A stretch of DNA of 64,000 bases from Polyangiaceae bacterium. GTDB taxonomy: Bacteria; Myxococcota_A; Polyangia; Polyangiales; Polyangiaceae. Positions 24,219-32,727 of this stretch are shown here, one piece after another. Under the pieces are notes generated by a model, which was not told the origin of the DNA, made no database searches, and was given only the letters and a program-made list of their open reading frames with translations. Position 1 is the first letter of the stretch. The number at the start of each line of letters is the position of its first letter. The position numbers were made by a program, and so were the translations under genes. The stretch is taken from positions 1 to 64,000 of the forward strand of contig JAHBVX010000012.1 in assembly GCA_019637295.1 (NCBI GenBank), given 5' to 3'.

Positions 24219-25126
24219 GGCGTCGAAGCTTGGCACTGGTCGTGACGGCCGCTCTGGCGCTGGGCTGCGGACCGGATCCCGAAGCGGTCCCCTTCCTGCG
24301 CACGGAGCGCTGTCCAACCGGCGAGTGCGCCGCGGACGGAGGCGTCTCGGACGCCGCGCCCGAGCCCATCGTCGATGAGCCGCTCGAGGACTGGGACGAA
24401 GAGGGTGCCGGGCTGCTCACGGGCATCTTCGCCGTGGAGGCGACCATTCGCGCGCGGGTCGTGATCGAGATCGAGACGAGGCAGATCTTCCGACTGCGCA
24501 TCGTGCAGCGCGGGCGCAGCATCAAACAGAAGGTCACCCTCTGTTCGTTCAAGCTGCCGGTCGTCGAAGACGTGGCCACGCTCCACATCTCACCCGCGAT
24601 CATCGCGCTCATGCGCTCGAAGGTGATCGAGTCCGAGGGGGACTTCCTGTCCAGCGAGTCGCTGCTGGGCGCCGAGTACGATCCGCCTCCGGCGCTCGTC
24701 GTCGTCGGCGCCGACTTGGCCGACCCGAAGGCGGATCCGCTGCCAACGGAAGAGGATACGAGTCTCGCCATCGACGAGGACGGAGACGGGCATCCCGGGG
24801 TCACCCTGTCGGCGGATGTGCTCACCTGCAAGAACCGAGAGCAGCTGTACGTGGCGCTGCGCACTAGCGCTGGGCTGGCCGGTGTGGTCAAGACCCCCGA
24901 CTTGATCTCCGGAGAGGCCGACGTCGCGCTCGACCAGTCGCCGCTCGGCTACAGCGATCCGTGCATGTCCACCGTCTCCAAGATCAACATCTTGATCGAG
25001 CCTGGCAGCACGTTCCGAGCGGTTCGCACCTCCGCGGCAGACGACATCGACGGCAACGGTAACGTCTCGTGCCCGGAGCTCGCCCGCCGTGGGGAGGCGC
25101 TGTTCGGCGAGTACTGGGCGGAGTGA
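24212..25126 (+). CDS. Lipoprotein of the FadL operon
   Basis: A 304-aa protein with a lipobox (LVVTAALALGC). After an acidic linker, a beta-rich domain begins at FAVEATIRARVVIEIETRQI. DEDGDGHPGVTL and DDIDGNGNVSCPELARRGE are Asp-rich loops like calcium-binding EF-hand or dockerin-type turns. Four more cysteines suggest disulphides. It starts seven bases inside the second FadL gene. It probably sits at the outer membrane with those porins. No enzyme motif was seen. Confidence 0.65.
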   Translation: MVRRRSLALVVTAALALGCGPDPEAVPFLRTERCPTGECAADGGVSDAAPEPIVDEPLEDWDEEGAGLLTGIFAVEATIRARVVIEIETRQIFRLRIVQRGRSIKQKVTLCSFKLPVVEDVATLHISPAIIALMRSKVIESEGDFLSSESLLGAEYDPPPALVVVGADLADPKADPLPTEEDTSLAIDEDGDGHPGVTLSADVLTCKNREQLYVALRTSAGLAGVVKTPDLISGEADVALDQSPLGYSDPCMSTVSKINILIEPGSTFRAVRTSAADDIDGNGNVSCPELARRGEALFGEYWAE

Positions 25127-25139
25127 GCCCCTCTGCATC

Positions 25140-25529
25140 ATGAATCCGTCACCCCAGCCGCCTCCCGTCCCCTATCCCCACGCGCACGCTCAGCCTGCAG
25201 GTGCCGCGGCGGCGGTGCTGCCCGTACACAGCGGTCCGCTCGAGTGTCCAATTTGCCGCGCTCCGACCCTGAGCCTGAAGAAGCACACCTACCTGGCCTA
25301 CTTGGTGTTCATCGGGATCTTCGCGTTCTGGTCGGTCAAGCACACCCTCGCTTGCCCGCCGTGCCTGCGCAAGGATCTGCTGTGGCGGCTCGCGTTCAAC
25401 ACCGTGCTCGCCAACGTGCTGTGGCCGATCGTGATCTTGCCCTGGAACGGCATCCTGCTCGCGTTGTCGTTCTCGGCCGGTCACTCCCGCGGCGTCGCCG
25501 CGCTGGCCAAGGATCGATCCCGGGGGTGA
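25140..25529 (+). CDS. Small membrane protein with a zinc-ribbon-like Cys pattern
   Basis: A 129-aa protein from ATG 25140, 13 bases after the lipoprotein stop. A Pro/Ala-rich N-terminus leads to ECPICRAPTLSLKK, then a transmembrane helix (YLAYLVFIGIFAFW), a second Cys pair CPPCLRKD, and a second hydrophobic stretch (VLWPIVILPWNGILLALSF). The two CxxC pairs could bind one metal at the membrane face. It is the last gene of the operon. Function unknown. Confidence 0.65.
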   Translation: MNPSPQPPPVPYPHAHAQPAGAAAAVLPVHSGPLECPICRAPTLSLKKHTYLAYLVFIGIFAFWSVKHTLACPPCLRKDLLWRLAFNTVLANVLWPIVILPWNGILLALSFSAGHSRGVAALAKDRSRG

Positions 25530-25679
25530 GCGCCCGCGAGGGCGCGCAGAGAGCCGCTAGCCGACGAACGCCGCGGGACGCACGCCTTCTTGTGTCGATG
25601 CGGCGCGGGAACGGCCCACTCCGCAGGAGCCGCCGCCGTCGCGCTCGGCGCACGTTTGCCTGGAGCGGAACGCGCCGCC

Positions 25680-26330
25680 TCAGAGCTGGTCGTCGATCTG
25701 CGCCAGCTCCCAGAGCTCCAGGAACTTGTCGCGCACCCACGGGTGCAGCTCGTTGGCCGTCTCGCGGGGCAGTTGGGCGCTGCGGCACAGCTCTTGGACG
25801 TCGACCAGGTCCTTGCCGCGGTGCGGAGCCACCATGCCGGAGGCGAGCTTCAGCTCGATCCAGCACGGCATCGGCAACAGCGCGAATCGCTCGCCCCGCA
25901 GGGCCATGGTCCGCGGGTCCGGGAACGCGATGGGCTTCGGCTTGTCATCGCCCGGAAAGCGACCGGTGCTGAGCACGTCCACGGGCACGTTGAACTCGGT
26001 GTCGAGGAGTTTCCCCGTTCCCGCCACGCGCTCGGCGTAACCCCTTCCCAGCCAGCGACTCTTGAACACCTGCAGATCGTCCTCCCGCATCACGAGATCC
26101 ACGTCCACGGTCACCCGGTGGTGGCCGTACTCGTTGAGCGCGAACGCGCCGATGATGGCGTAGGCCAACCCTTCTGCCTCGAGCAGCGCGGTGAGCTTGT
26201 ACAGCGCCTTGTGGGCTTCCGACATCTCCATGAAGAACCTCCCGCAGTACTCGACACCGCGGGTGAACCGCGACTCGGCCTCGGGCGACAGCCTCCCCGC
26301 GCCCCAGTCTCGAACCCGGTGTTCGCTCAC
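25680..26330 (-). CDS. Orphan nucleotidyltransferase-like protein
   Basis: A 216-aa protein with a nucleotidyltransferase-fold motif, YAIIGAFALNEYGHHRVTVD followed by VDL. This matches the G-G/A-x-A-x-x-x-x-G-x-R-x-T-x-D-x-D pattern of AbiEii-like and related antibiotic-NTase-type proteins. The C-terminal half (CWIELKLASGM, GKDLVDVQELC) has the family's helical region that often ends in an Asp-containing K-D-x-x-D motif. No partner antitoxin gene lies beside it: the neighbours are an envelope operon and a porin. The start may be internal (MEMSEAHKALYKL), since the first ~34 residues look less conserved. Confidence 0.65.
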   Translation of the reverse strand: MSEHRVRDWGAGRLSPEAESRFTRGVEYCGRFFMEMSEAHKALYKLTALLEAEGLAYAIIGAFALNEYGHHRVTVDVDLVMREDDLQVFKSRWLGRGYAERVAGTGKLLDTEFNVPVDVLSTGRFPGDDKPKPIAFPDPRTMALRGERFALLPMPCWIELKLASGMVAPHRGKDLVDVQELCRSAQLPRETANELHPWVRDKFLELWELAQIDDQL

Positions 26331-26430
26331 GTCCCGAAGCTAGCACGATCGTGTGTCGGGCCCACACGTTGACGTCCTTCACGACCCCGGGCGCTTGGCG
26401 CTGAGCCCGGTCCCGTGCACACTCGTGCGC

Positions 26431-27000
26431 GTGAAGATCCGGTCGCCGCTGGTGGTGGTGTTCCTGTGGGCAGGGTCTGGCGCTGCCCAGGAATCCCGGC
26501 CGGTGGTGCTGGGTGCTGGCGTTGGTCTCGGCAGCTTCACTCAAGGCAGTCAGGCGCCACCGCTGTGCTGCGGAGAGCGCGACGACTGGAGCAGCTACGG
26601 TCCGGAGTTGCGGCTGCAGTTCGGCTACCTCGTGCTCGACTGGCTGGAGCCGGGGCTCGATGTCGGGGTTGGGCGCTACCGCGGCACCCGGCGTGAGCTC
26701 GACGTCGCGCTCACGAAGCTGGAGGTCGCGCCGCGGATCGCCTTCCGTTTCGGTGACCCGCTCACGGTCGCGCCTCGCGTGGGCTGGCACGTCGCCCACA
26801 TCGCTGCCGACTTCGACGAGCCGACGTTCTCCACCTCCGAGAGCGCGCTGTTCATGGGGCCCGGGCTCGGCCTCTCGGCAGGGTACCGGCTAGTGCCCGA
26901 GCTCGCGGTTGGCGCGGACGCCGGCTTTGCCATCATCTCCGCGAACGCAGACGCATCCCAGGCCTGGCACGCCGGCCTGCTCGCCAGCTGGCGACCGTGA
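26431..27000 (+). CDS. Outer-membrane beta-barrel protein
   Basis: A 189-aa protein from GTG 26431 (VKIRSPLVVVFLWAGSGAAQ), a signal peptide with a likely cut after GAAQ. The mature chain alternates strands and turns (VVLGAGVGLGSFTQG, LRLQFGYLVLDWLEPGLDVG, SAGYRLVPELAVGADAG) and ends HAGLLASWRP, as in small OmpA/OmpW-like 8-strand barrels. Two adjacent Cys (LCCGE) are unusual for such a barrel. The next gene starts six bases later, so the two are probably co-transcribed. Confidence 0.65.
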   Translation: MKIRSPLVVVFLWAGSGAAQESRPVVLGAGVGLGSFTQGSQAPPLCCGERDDWSSYGPELRLQFGYLVLDWLEPGLDVGVGRYRGTRRELDVALTKLEVAPRIAFRFGDPLTVAPRVGWHVAHIAADFDEPTFSTSESALFMGPGLGLSAGYRLVPELAVGADAGFAIISANADASQAWHAGLLASWRP

Positions 27001-27006
27001 GATCGA

Positions 27007-27486
27007 ATGCTAGACGACGACGCAACAGAACGCTTCGAACAGCAACTCCAGTGGCTCGAAGCCGCGCTGGGCGACCAGCGCGACGTGGCGGTGGCGCGGC
27101 TGCGCGCGCTGCACGAGGCTCGCGCCCGCGCCTTGCTGGGCATCGGCGCGCAGGGGGAGCTCGTCTCGCGGGTGCGGGCGCTGGTGGAACGGGGGGTCGA
27201 GCCTGGGCTGGCTCGGGATGCCATCGCGCGGCTCGAGGACGCGGAGCGGTACCAGTGGGAGATCGGCACCTGGTCCACCGGCTCCGGCGAAGGGCTGTCG
27301 TCGATGTTCGAAGTGCGCACCCTTCAGCTGGCTCGTGGCTGGCTGTGCGCCGCCCGGGTGGAGGTCGATCCCGACGCTGCCGCAACTGCCCGACGTTGTG
27401 CGCGAGACGTGGACGAGGATCCGAACGACATCGCGGCTTCCTTGCGCGCCCATGTCGTGGCGCTGCGGGACCGTCTGGGCAGCTAG
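27007..27486 (+). CDS. Hypothetical helical protein
   Basis: A 159-aa soluble protein without signal or membrane segment. The first ~85 residues are a long amphipathic helix or coiled coil (ERFEQQLQWLEAALGDQRDV, ALHEARARALLGI). The rest, with YQWEIGTWSTGSGEGLSSMF and ARRCARDVDEDPND, is not recognised. It follows the beta-barrel gene by six bases. Function unknown. Confidence 0.55.
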   Translation: MLDDDATERFEQQLQWLEAALGDQRDVAVARLRALHEARARALLGIGAQGELVSRVRALVERGVEPGLARDAIARLEDAERYQWEIGTWSTGSGEGLSSMFEVRTLQLARGWLCAARVEVDPDAAATARRCARDVDEDPNDIAASLRAHVVALRDRLGS

Positions 27487-27537
27487 CTCGGCGCCGCCGG
27501 CGCGGCGACTCTCGATCAGGTGCTACCCTGCGGTCAC

Positions 27538-28434
27538 GTGGACCTTCGATTGGCGTGCGCTGTCAGCGGCAGGACGATGCTCGTCGTCGTGGGCCTGCTC
27601 CTGCCGGCGTGCGACGGTTGCTCTTGCGGCGGAGGCAAGCCCTCCCCGCCGGCCGAGCGTAGCTCACGGGCGCAGCTCGGGTGCAGCTCCGACGACGAGT
27701 GCGGCGAGTCGGGGCCGTGCAGCGTCGCGACGTGCGCTCAGGGTCGCTGCTCGACCGCGCTCGCGCCGAAGGGCACCAGCTGCGACGACGGGGACGCGTG
27801 CAATGGGATTGCGCTGTGCGATGGCCTTGGCGGATGTGTGCCCGGCGCGCCACCCAACCTCGACGACGGCGACCCGTGCACCGTCGACAGTTGTGACCCG
27901 GTCCACGGGCCCCGCCACCAGCCCGTCGCCATCGATGACTTCGACGTGTGCACCATCGACCGCTGCGATCCGGTGACGGGCCAGATCACGCATGAACCCG
28001 TCGACCTCGACGACGGCGACGACTGCACCTTCGATACTTGTGATCCGAAGTCTGGGGTCTCGCATCGACGTCTGCCCACCACCACCACCTGCGGCGCGAG
28101 CTGTGGCGCTGGCTACCATCCCACCTCGCGCTCGCCGTCCAGCAGCTGTGGACCGGGCGGGATGCAGACGCTCTGTGCGCCGGACTGCGGCACCTCGTTC
28201 TACTCGTGCGCCGACACCTGCCCCGGCGGCTATCACGTCTCGACCCGCAGCCCGAGCGCGCAGTGTGGCGCCGACGCCCGGATAGTCACCTTCTGTATGA
28301 AGAACGCGGGCGAGCCATTCTACACCTGCGATCCGGCGTGCCCTTCCGGCTACGGCAAGCAGGGGGAGTCGGCGACGAGCCACTGTGGCCCCGACGTGCG
28401 GCTCCGAACGCGCTGCGTCCCGCGCCCCGGGTGA
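27538..28434 (+). CDS. Cys-rich lipoprotein with two repeat types
   Basis: A 298-aa protein from GTG 27538; the hydrophobic run MLVVVGLLLPAC gives a lipobox. The first half contains repeats with Asp-Asp-Gly turns (DDGDPCTVDSCDP, DDFDVCTIDRCDP, DDGDDCTFDTCDP), each about 30 residues. The second half has three Cys-x-x-Gly-Tyr units (CGAGYHPTSRSPSSSC, CPGGYHVSTRSPSAQC, CPSGYGKQGESATSHC). Both are typical of extracellular disulphide-rich repeat proteins in myxobacteria. Its stop is two bases from the stop of the convergent kinase gene. Confidence 0.7.
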   Translation: MDLRLACAVSGRTMLVVVGLLLPACDGCSCGGGKPSPPAERSSRAQLGCSSDDECGESGPCSVATCAQGRCSTALAPKGTSCDDGDACNGIALCDGLGGCVPGAPPNLDDGDPCTVDSCDPVHGPRHQPVAIDDFDVCTIDRCDPVTGQITHEPVDLDDGDDCTFDTCDPKSGVSHRRLPTTTTCGASCGAGYHPTSRSPSSSCGPGGMQTLCAPDCGTSFYSCADTCPGGYHVSTRSPSAQCGADARIVTFCMKNAGEPFYTCDPACPSGYGKQGESATSHCGPDVRLRTRCVPRPG

Positions 28435-28436
28435 GG

Positions 28437-31154
28437 CTAGCGCCGTGGAAGTCGCTTCACGACGCGGAACGACGTCCCCGTTCCCCGAGTGAACGCGTGC
28501 AGGCCGCCGCGGGAGGCGGCACGGACCCAGCTCTGATCCGTGTTCCAGGAGCCCGCTCGCACCATGCGCCAGCCGGATTGGTCTCGGCCTGTCTCTGGGT
28601 CCGGCTCCGGCTCGGCGTCGAGCTCCTCCGCCGTCCGCTCGCCGTGGATGTCACCCACCCACTCGCGCATGCCGCCGACCATGTCGCGAACGCCGTACGG
28701 GGAAACGTCCGTGGGGAAGGTCCCGATCGGCTCGGGCTGCTGGATGAAGGGTCGCGAGTCACGCATCAGGCAGAACACGGGATCGAACTCGTCACCCCAC
28801 GGGAAGTAGCGACCGTCGGTCCCACGCGCCGCCTTCTCCCACTCGGCCTCGGTGGGCAGGCAGATTGTTGCGCCGAGCTTGCCGGACAGCCAGCGGCAGT
28901 ACGCCCGGGCATCGAACCAGTCCACTAGCCACACCGGAACCCGCCAGGCGTGACCCTCCTCGAGTGGGAACTGCTTGCGGGCGTCCCCCTCGATGATGGT
29001 GTCGCTGACGTGCCACTCACCCGAGGCGTCCCGCCACAGCGACGCCGCGTCCATGCCCGAGTGTCCGATGCCGCGGATGTCGTGGGGTACACGCTTGACG
29101 GCCTCCAGCGGGGACCTTGCGCTCAGCTCCGCGATGAACTCGCAGTACTCGCGGAAGGTCACGGGAAACTCGGCGATGGCGAAGTCACCGACTTCCACGG
29201 CCTGACGGCGGATGGGATCGATGGCCTGCGAATCGCCGCCCAAGATCACCGCTCCCGCGGGTACGTGGATGAAGCCCGCTCCGATCTCCGCGTCCGTGTA
29301 GAGCGTCACCGAGGCCACATGATGGCCACCACGCGCGAGCAGCACCGGGTAGCGGGTGTCGCGGAACCCCGGAGCGCGAAGCGTGAGCAGGTAGCTGCCG
29401 GGCTCGAGGTGCACGTCCTCGAGTGGCGCTGCGCCGAGGGGGCGCTCGTCGCCGGCGACGAGCACTCGATCTTGCGCGACGTAGCGCTGCGCCACCACCT
29501 GCGCCCCGGGCGGATTGGAGCGGAGCGACAGCCGCGCGTCTGCGCGCAGCTGAGCCGCGTAGGTTCCGTCCACGTCGTGCTCGAGCACCAGCGCTTCGTA
29601 GTAGATCCGTGACGCGACTCGCCGCTGGCGCTCGGCTTCCCGGGCGCGCGACCAGTACAGCTCGCCGAGTCCCCGATGGGCCTCCACGCTCTCGGCGTCG
29701 TAGCCCAGGGCCTTGGTGTAAAGCTCGATCGCTTGCGCCAAGGCCAAGGCAGCCTCGCGCTCGGCCTCGGCCATGCGGTCCGTGAGGCGCCAGACGCCGC
29801 GCTTGCGCTCGACCGACTCCCAGCTCTCGATCTCCCGCTCGGCTTGGCGAGCCACGGTGGCTAGGTGCTGCTGCTCGCTCTCCAGCTCGTGGTATCTGCG
29901 TACGGGCTCGGTGGCCTGCTCGCACAATCGGCGGGCTTCGATGCGGCGCCGCTCTCGCTCCTGTGCGCCATCGAGGAACTCCTCGATCTGTCGCGCGACG
30001 TCGCTCGCCGATTGGACGCGCTGGGCCGGGTCCTTGACCAGCAGAGCCAGGCACAGATCCTCCAGCAACAGTGGGCAGCCCGGCACCAGCTGCCGCGGCG
30101 GCACGGGCTCCTGCTCGTACGCCGCGAGCAACGTCGCGTAATCGGTCGCGCAGCCGAACGGATGCTGGCCCGTGAGGATCTCGTACAGCATCACGCCCAG
30201 GGCAAACACGTCGCTGCGCTCGTCGACCTCGGCCCAGTTGCCGATCGCGACCTCCGGCGCCAGGTAGCCCGGCGTGCCGCCGATGGGCGAGGTGAACTCG
30301 GGGGGCGGTGACGAGTCGCTCATCGCCGCGCGCACCTCGCTGGTACGATCCACCCGCGCGAGGCCCCAGTCCGCCAGGTACACCTCGCCGAAGTCACCGA
30401 GCAGGATGTTGTCGGGCTTGATGTCTCCGTGCAGCACCCCGCGCGAGTGGGCGTAGTCGAGCGCACGACAGACCTGCACGAATGCGCCGAGCAAGCGCAC
30501 CAGCGGCCACTTCTCGCGAGGAAGTGGCAGATCGAGCACGTCCCCGAGGGACTGCTTCTTGACGACCCGCATCGTGTAGTACGGCTCGCCCGAGGGCAGC
30601 GCTCCCAGGTCGTAGACCGGGACCACGTTCGGGTGCTCGAGCTGAGCGGTGATGCGTGCCTCGTGGACGAAGCGACGCACGACGTGGGGCTCTGCGTGGA
30701 CGCCTTCGCGCAGGGTCTTGAGCGCCACGACGCGGCCGATCTCCCGATCCTGGCTGGCGACGACCTTGCCGACGCCGCCGCGTCCGAGCGGCTCGATGAT
30801 GCCGTAGCGCGGGCCAGCCAGGTGGCCCGGCAGCGCACCCATCGAGACCGGCGGCTCATCCGGATCGAGCGGTACGCTCGAGATTGGCGAGCGCTTGCCC
30901 CCGATGGCGGCGCCGGGCCCTAGCTCGATCACGCCGTTCCCGCTCGGGCTCGGGTACGAGGGCTGCGTCTCCGCGCTGCGGTCCGCCGCCTGCGGTGACG
31001 GCTGCGTTGCCGCAGGCGAAGGCCTCTTTCCAACTGGGAGACCATCGACGCGAACCGACGCCACCTTGGACGCCGCCTCCCACAGCTGCTCCGGTGTGAT
31101 CAGCCCGCGGGCGAGAGCATCGAGCGCCAGCGCGCGGGGATCCGGGAACTTCAT
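28437..31154 (-). CDS. Ser/Thr protein kinase fused to a formylglycine-enzyme-type domain
   Basis: A 905-aa protein. Residues ~1-110 form a Pro/Ser-rich leader. The Hanks kinase spans ~117-390: [16 protein letters not shown] (Lys146), HGDIKPDN with catalytic Asp244 (HRD is HGD) and ADWG in place of DFG. A helical, coiled-coil-like linker follows (~390-520, with [12 protein letters not shown]), then a PEGA-like strand segment ([15 protein letters not shown]). The C-terminus from ~640 is an FGE/SUMF1-type domain ([51 protein letters not shown]). Such kinase-FGE fusions occur in myxobacteria and Planctomycetes; the FGE part is often a binding module rather than an oxidase. The catalytic cysteines of true FGE were not seen. 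Confidence 0.85.
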   Translation of the reverse strand: MKFPDPRALALDALARGLITPEQLWEAASKVASVRVDGLPVGKRPSPAATQPSPQAADRSAETQPSYPSPSGNGVIELGPGAAIGGKRSPISSVPLDPDEPPVSMGALPGHLAGPRYGIIEPLGRGGVGKVVASQDREIGRVVALKTLREGVHAEPHVVRRFVHEARITAQLEHPNVVPVYDLGALPSGEPYYTMRVVKKQSLGDVLDLPLPREKWPLVRLLGAFVQVCRALDYAHSRGVLHGDIKPDNILLGDFGEVYLADWGLARVDRTSEVRAAMSDSSPPPEFTSPIGGTPGYLAPEVAIGNWAEVDERSDVFALGVMLYEILTGQHPFGCATDYATLLAAYEQEPVPPRQLVPGCPLLLEDLCLALLVKDPAQRVQSASDVARQIEEFLDGAQERERRRIEARRLCEQATEPVRRYHELESEQQHLATVARQAEREIESWESVERKRGVWRLTDRMAEAEREAALALAQAIELYTKALGYDAESVEAHRGLGELYWSRAREAERQRRVASRIYYEALVLEHDVDGTYAAQLRADARLSLRSNPPGAQVVAQRYVAQDRVLVAGDERPLGAAPLEDVHLEPGSYLLTLRAPGFRDTRYPVLLARGGHHVASVTLYTDAEIGAGFIHVPAGAVILGGDSQAIDPIRRQAVEVGDFAIAEFPVTFREYCEFIAELSARSPLEAVKRVPHDIRGIGHSGMDAASLWRDASGEWHVSDTIIEGDARKQFPLEEGHAWRVPVWLVDWFDARAYCRWLSGKLGATICLPTEAEWEKAARGTDGRYFPWGDEFDPVFCLMRDSRPFIQQPEPIGTFPTDVSPYGVRDMVGGMREWVGDIHGERTAEELDAEPEPDPETGRDQSGWRMVRAGSWNTDQSWVRAASRGGLHAFTRGTGTSFRVVKRLPRR

Positions 31155-31198
31155 CGGCGGGTTGCCGAGGAGTCTACCACTCTAGGGTGGACTGCTGC

Positions 31199-31612
31199 TC
31201 ACCTGCCGGTGGGCGCGACGGAGATGATCGGCTGCGGATCCGAGTTGACGTCGCGGGAAATGACGACCTCGCACTGCTTCTCGGCGAGCCGGCCGAGGAG
31301 CGTGGTGACCGCGCCGCGCCGCTTGTCGATGGGGGTTGCCGCGACGACGCGGTTCCAAGCTCGCGCCAGCCCAATGCATGGGTTGGGGGGCGCCTTGGGG
31401 TCGATGAGGCCGGGCACGTGCTGGGTGACCTCCGAACGAATGTACCAACCCAGCGGTGGCTGGTCGTGCGGGTACCCGAGCACTTCATCCGTGTCCGGGT
31501 CGAAGTCCATCAGTCGAACGGGCCCTGTGACGTGCGAACTCGACTGCCCAGCGTCGGCTACCGAGAGAGTGGCGACCACGACGAGCAGCGTCGAGAGCTT
31601 GGTGAACTTCAC
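31199..31612 (-). CDS. Small secreted protein
   Basis: A 137-aa protein with a clear Sec signal (MKFTKLSTLLVVVATLSVAD followed by AG). The mature part has PHDQPPLGWYIRSEVTQHV, two Cys (NPCIGLARAW, EKQCEVVIS) and a basic central helix; no family was recognised. It begins behind an AT-rich stretch at 31630-31660 that could hold its promoter, and it is divergent from the lipoprotein at 31946. Function unknown. Confidence 0.6.
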   Translation of the reverse strand: MKFTKLSTLLVVVATLSVADAGQSSSHVTGPVRLMDFDPDTDEVLGYPHDQPPLGWYIRSEVTQHVPGLIDPKAPPNPCIGLARAWNRVVAATPIDKRRGAVTTLLGRLAEKQCEVVISRDVNSDPQPIISVAPTGR

Positions 31613-31945
31613 TGGGAACCTCCGGTACAGAGACCGCGCGAAAATTTTCGAGCGTTAGCTTGAACTTATCACGCCGCCGACTTCTCGGTCAACGCGGCGA
31701 ACGCGAACGAGTGCGGGGTTGTGCGCACATGTCGCACTCACACCGACGCCCGAGAGCAGGACCGAGTGCGGAGCCAGGCGCGGCAGCGCCGGTGGTCGGC
31801 TCGGGCCCTCCATCGGTCGGTCGCAGCCTGCCACGCTCGCGCTCCTCAGCGCTCGAGCACCCGAGAAAGAAGGCGATTCGCCTGCGGCACGCCGGGTGCA
31901 AAGGGGGCAGTCACGCCGCGCTCACTGCGGCGAATTCCCAGGAGC
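31613..31945. promoter_or_regulatory. Divergent intergenic region
   Basis: This separates the leftward secreted protein from the rightward lipoprotein. An AT-rich island (AAAATTTTCGAGCG and nearby AACTTATCA, about 31645-31670) stands out and is the likely leftward promoter. CAGGAGC seven bases before the ATG at 31946 is a plausible ribosome-binding site for the lipoprotein. Nothing else was recognised. Confidence 0.4.
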
Positions 31946-32650
31946 ATGAACATGAAATCGACTTTGATTGGCTTCTCGCTGCTGCTCGTCCTCGGCGGCT
32001 GCACGGTCACGAACACCGAGAACGGCGACGGCGAAGGTGGCAGCGCCGGGCAGACGAACAGCGGCGGCGCTGCAGGCAACGCCGGCAGCGGAGGAACCTC
32101 GAGCGGAGGAACCTCGAGCGGCGGGGGCGGCTCGACGCCCACGGGCTGCGTCTCGCTCTGCTCCCACACCAGCACTGCGACGGACGACGAAGTCGACTGC
32201 GTCGCGGCGCAGGCCTACCTGCAGGGCTACGACTGGCCAGGCGATCCCGTGTGCGTGGCCATCGAGGTGGATGCGGACTGCGAGCTCTGCACCGGTCGGC
32301 TGAAGTTGCCGGACGCGGTCTGCGCCAACCTCGAGAGCACCTGCTTCGGGGCAGGCTCCGGTGGCTCCGGCGGCGGCTCCGGTGGTGTCCCAGGCACTGG
32401 CGGCAGCGGCGGCGGTAGCGGTGGGACGAGCAGCAGCGTCTCCACCTGCGGCGAGCTCTGCCAGTTCGCTCCGACGGTGACCACCAAGCAAGCCGAGTGC
32501 GTCGAGCTGAACGCCTACCTCATGGGCTACAACTGGCCGGGCGAGCCGATCTGCGCCGCCTCCGGCACGGTGCCCGGCTGCAACGCCTGCACGACCAAGC
32601 TGGCGATGAAGGACGCCGACTGCGCGGCCCTGCATCAGAAATGCTTCTAA
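31946..32650 (+). CDS. Lipoprotein with a duplicated Cys-rich domain
   Basis: A 234-aa protein from ATG 31946, preceded by a ribosome-binding-like CAGGAGC. MKSTLIGFSLLLVLGGC is a good lipoprotein signal. A Gly/Ser linker leads to two copies of a ~65-residue domain separated by a second Gly/Ser linker: the first runs from CVSLCSHTST to LESTCF, the second from CGELCQFAPT to LHQKCF. Conserved positions include AYLQGYDWPGDPVC versus AYLMGYNWPGEPIC and six cysteines. The domain was not recognised as a named family. It is probably a surface-displayed binding module, duplicated within the gene. Confidence 0.75.
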   Translation: MNMKSTLIGFSLLLVLGGCTVTNTENGDGEGGSAGQTNSGGAAGNAGSGGTSSGGTSSGGGGSTPTGCVSLCSHTSTATDDEVDCVAAQAYLQGYDWPGDPVCVAIEVDADCELCTGRLKLPDAVCANLESTCFGAGSGGSGGGSGGVPGTGGSGGGSGGTSSSVSTCGELCQFAPTVTTKQAECVELNAYLMGYNWPGEPICAASGTVPGCNACTTKLAMKDADCAALHQKCF

Positions 32651-32658
32651 GCGAAGCG

Positions 32659-32698
32659 GGACGACGGCGGGACGCCATGCGAGCGTCCCGCCTCGTCC
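32659..32698. terminator. Bidirectional hairpin between convergent genes
   Basis: GGACGACGGCGGGACG (32659-32674) and CGTCCCGCCTCGTCC (32684-32698) form a 15-bp GC-rich stem with one bulge and a nine-base loop. It lies eight bases after the lipoprotein stop and 30 bases after the stop of the leftward FHA regulator gene. It has no T-run, but position and strength fit a shared terminator. Confidence 0.55.
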
Positions 32699-32727
32699 TC
32701 GACGCGAGTCGGCCGGGGCCGCGCTCG

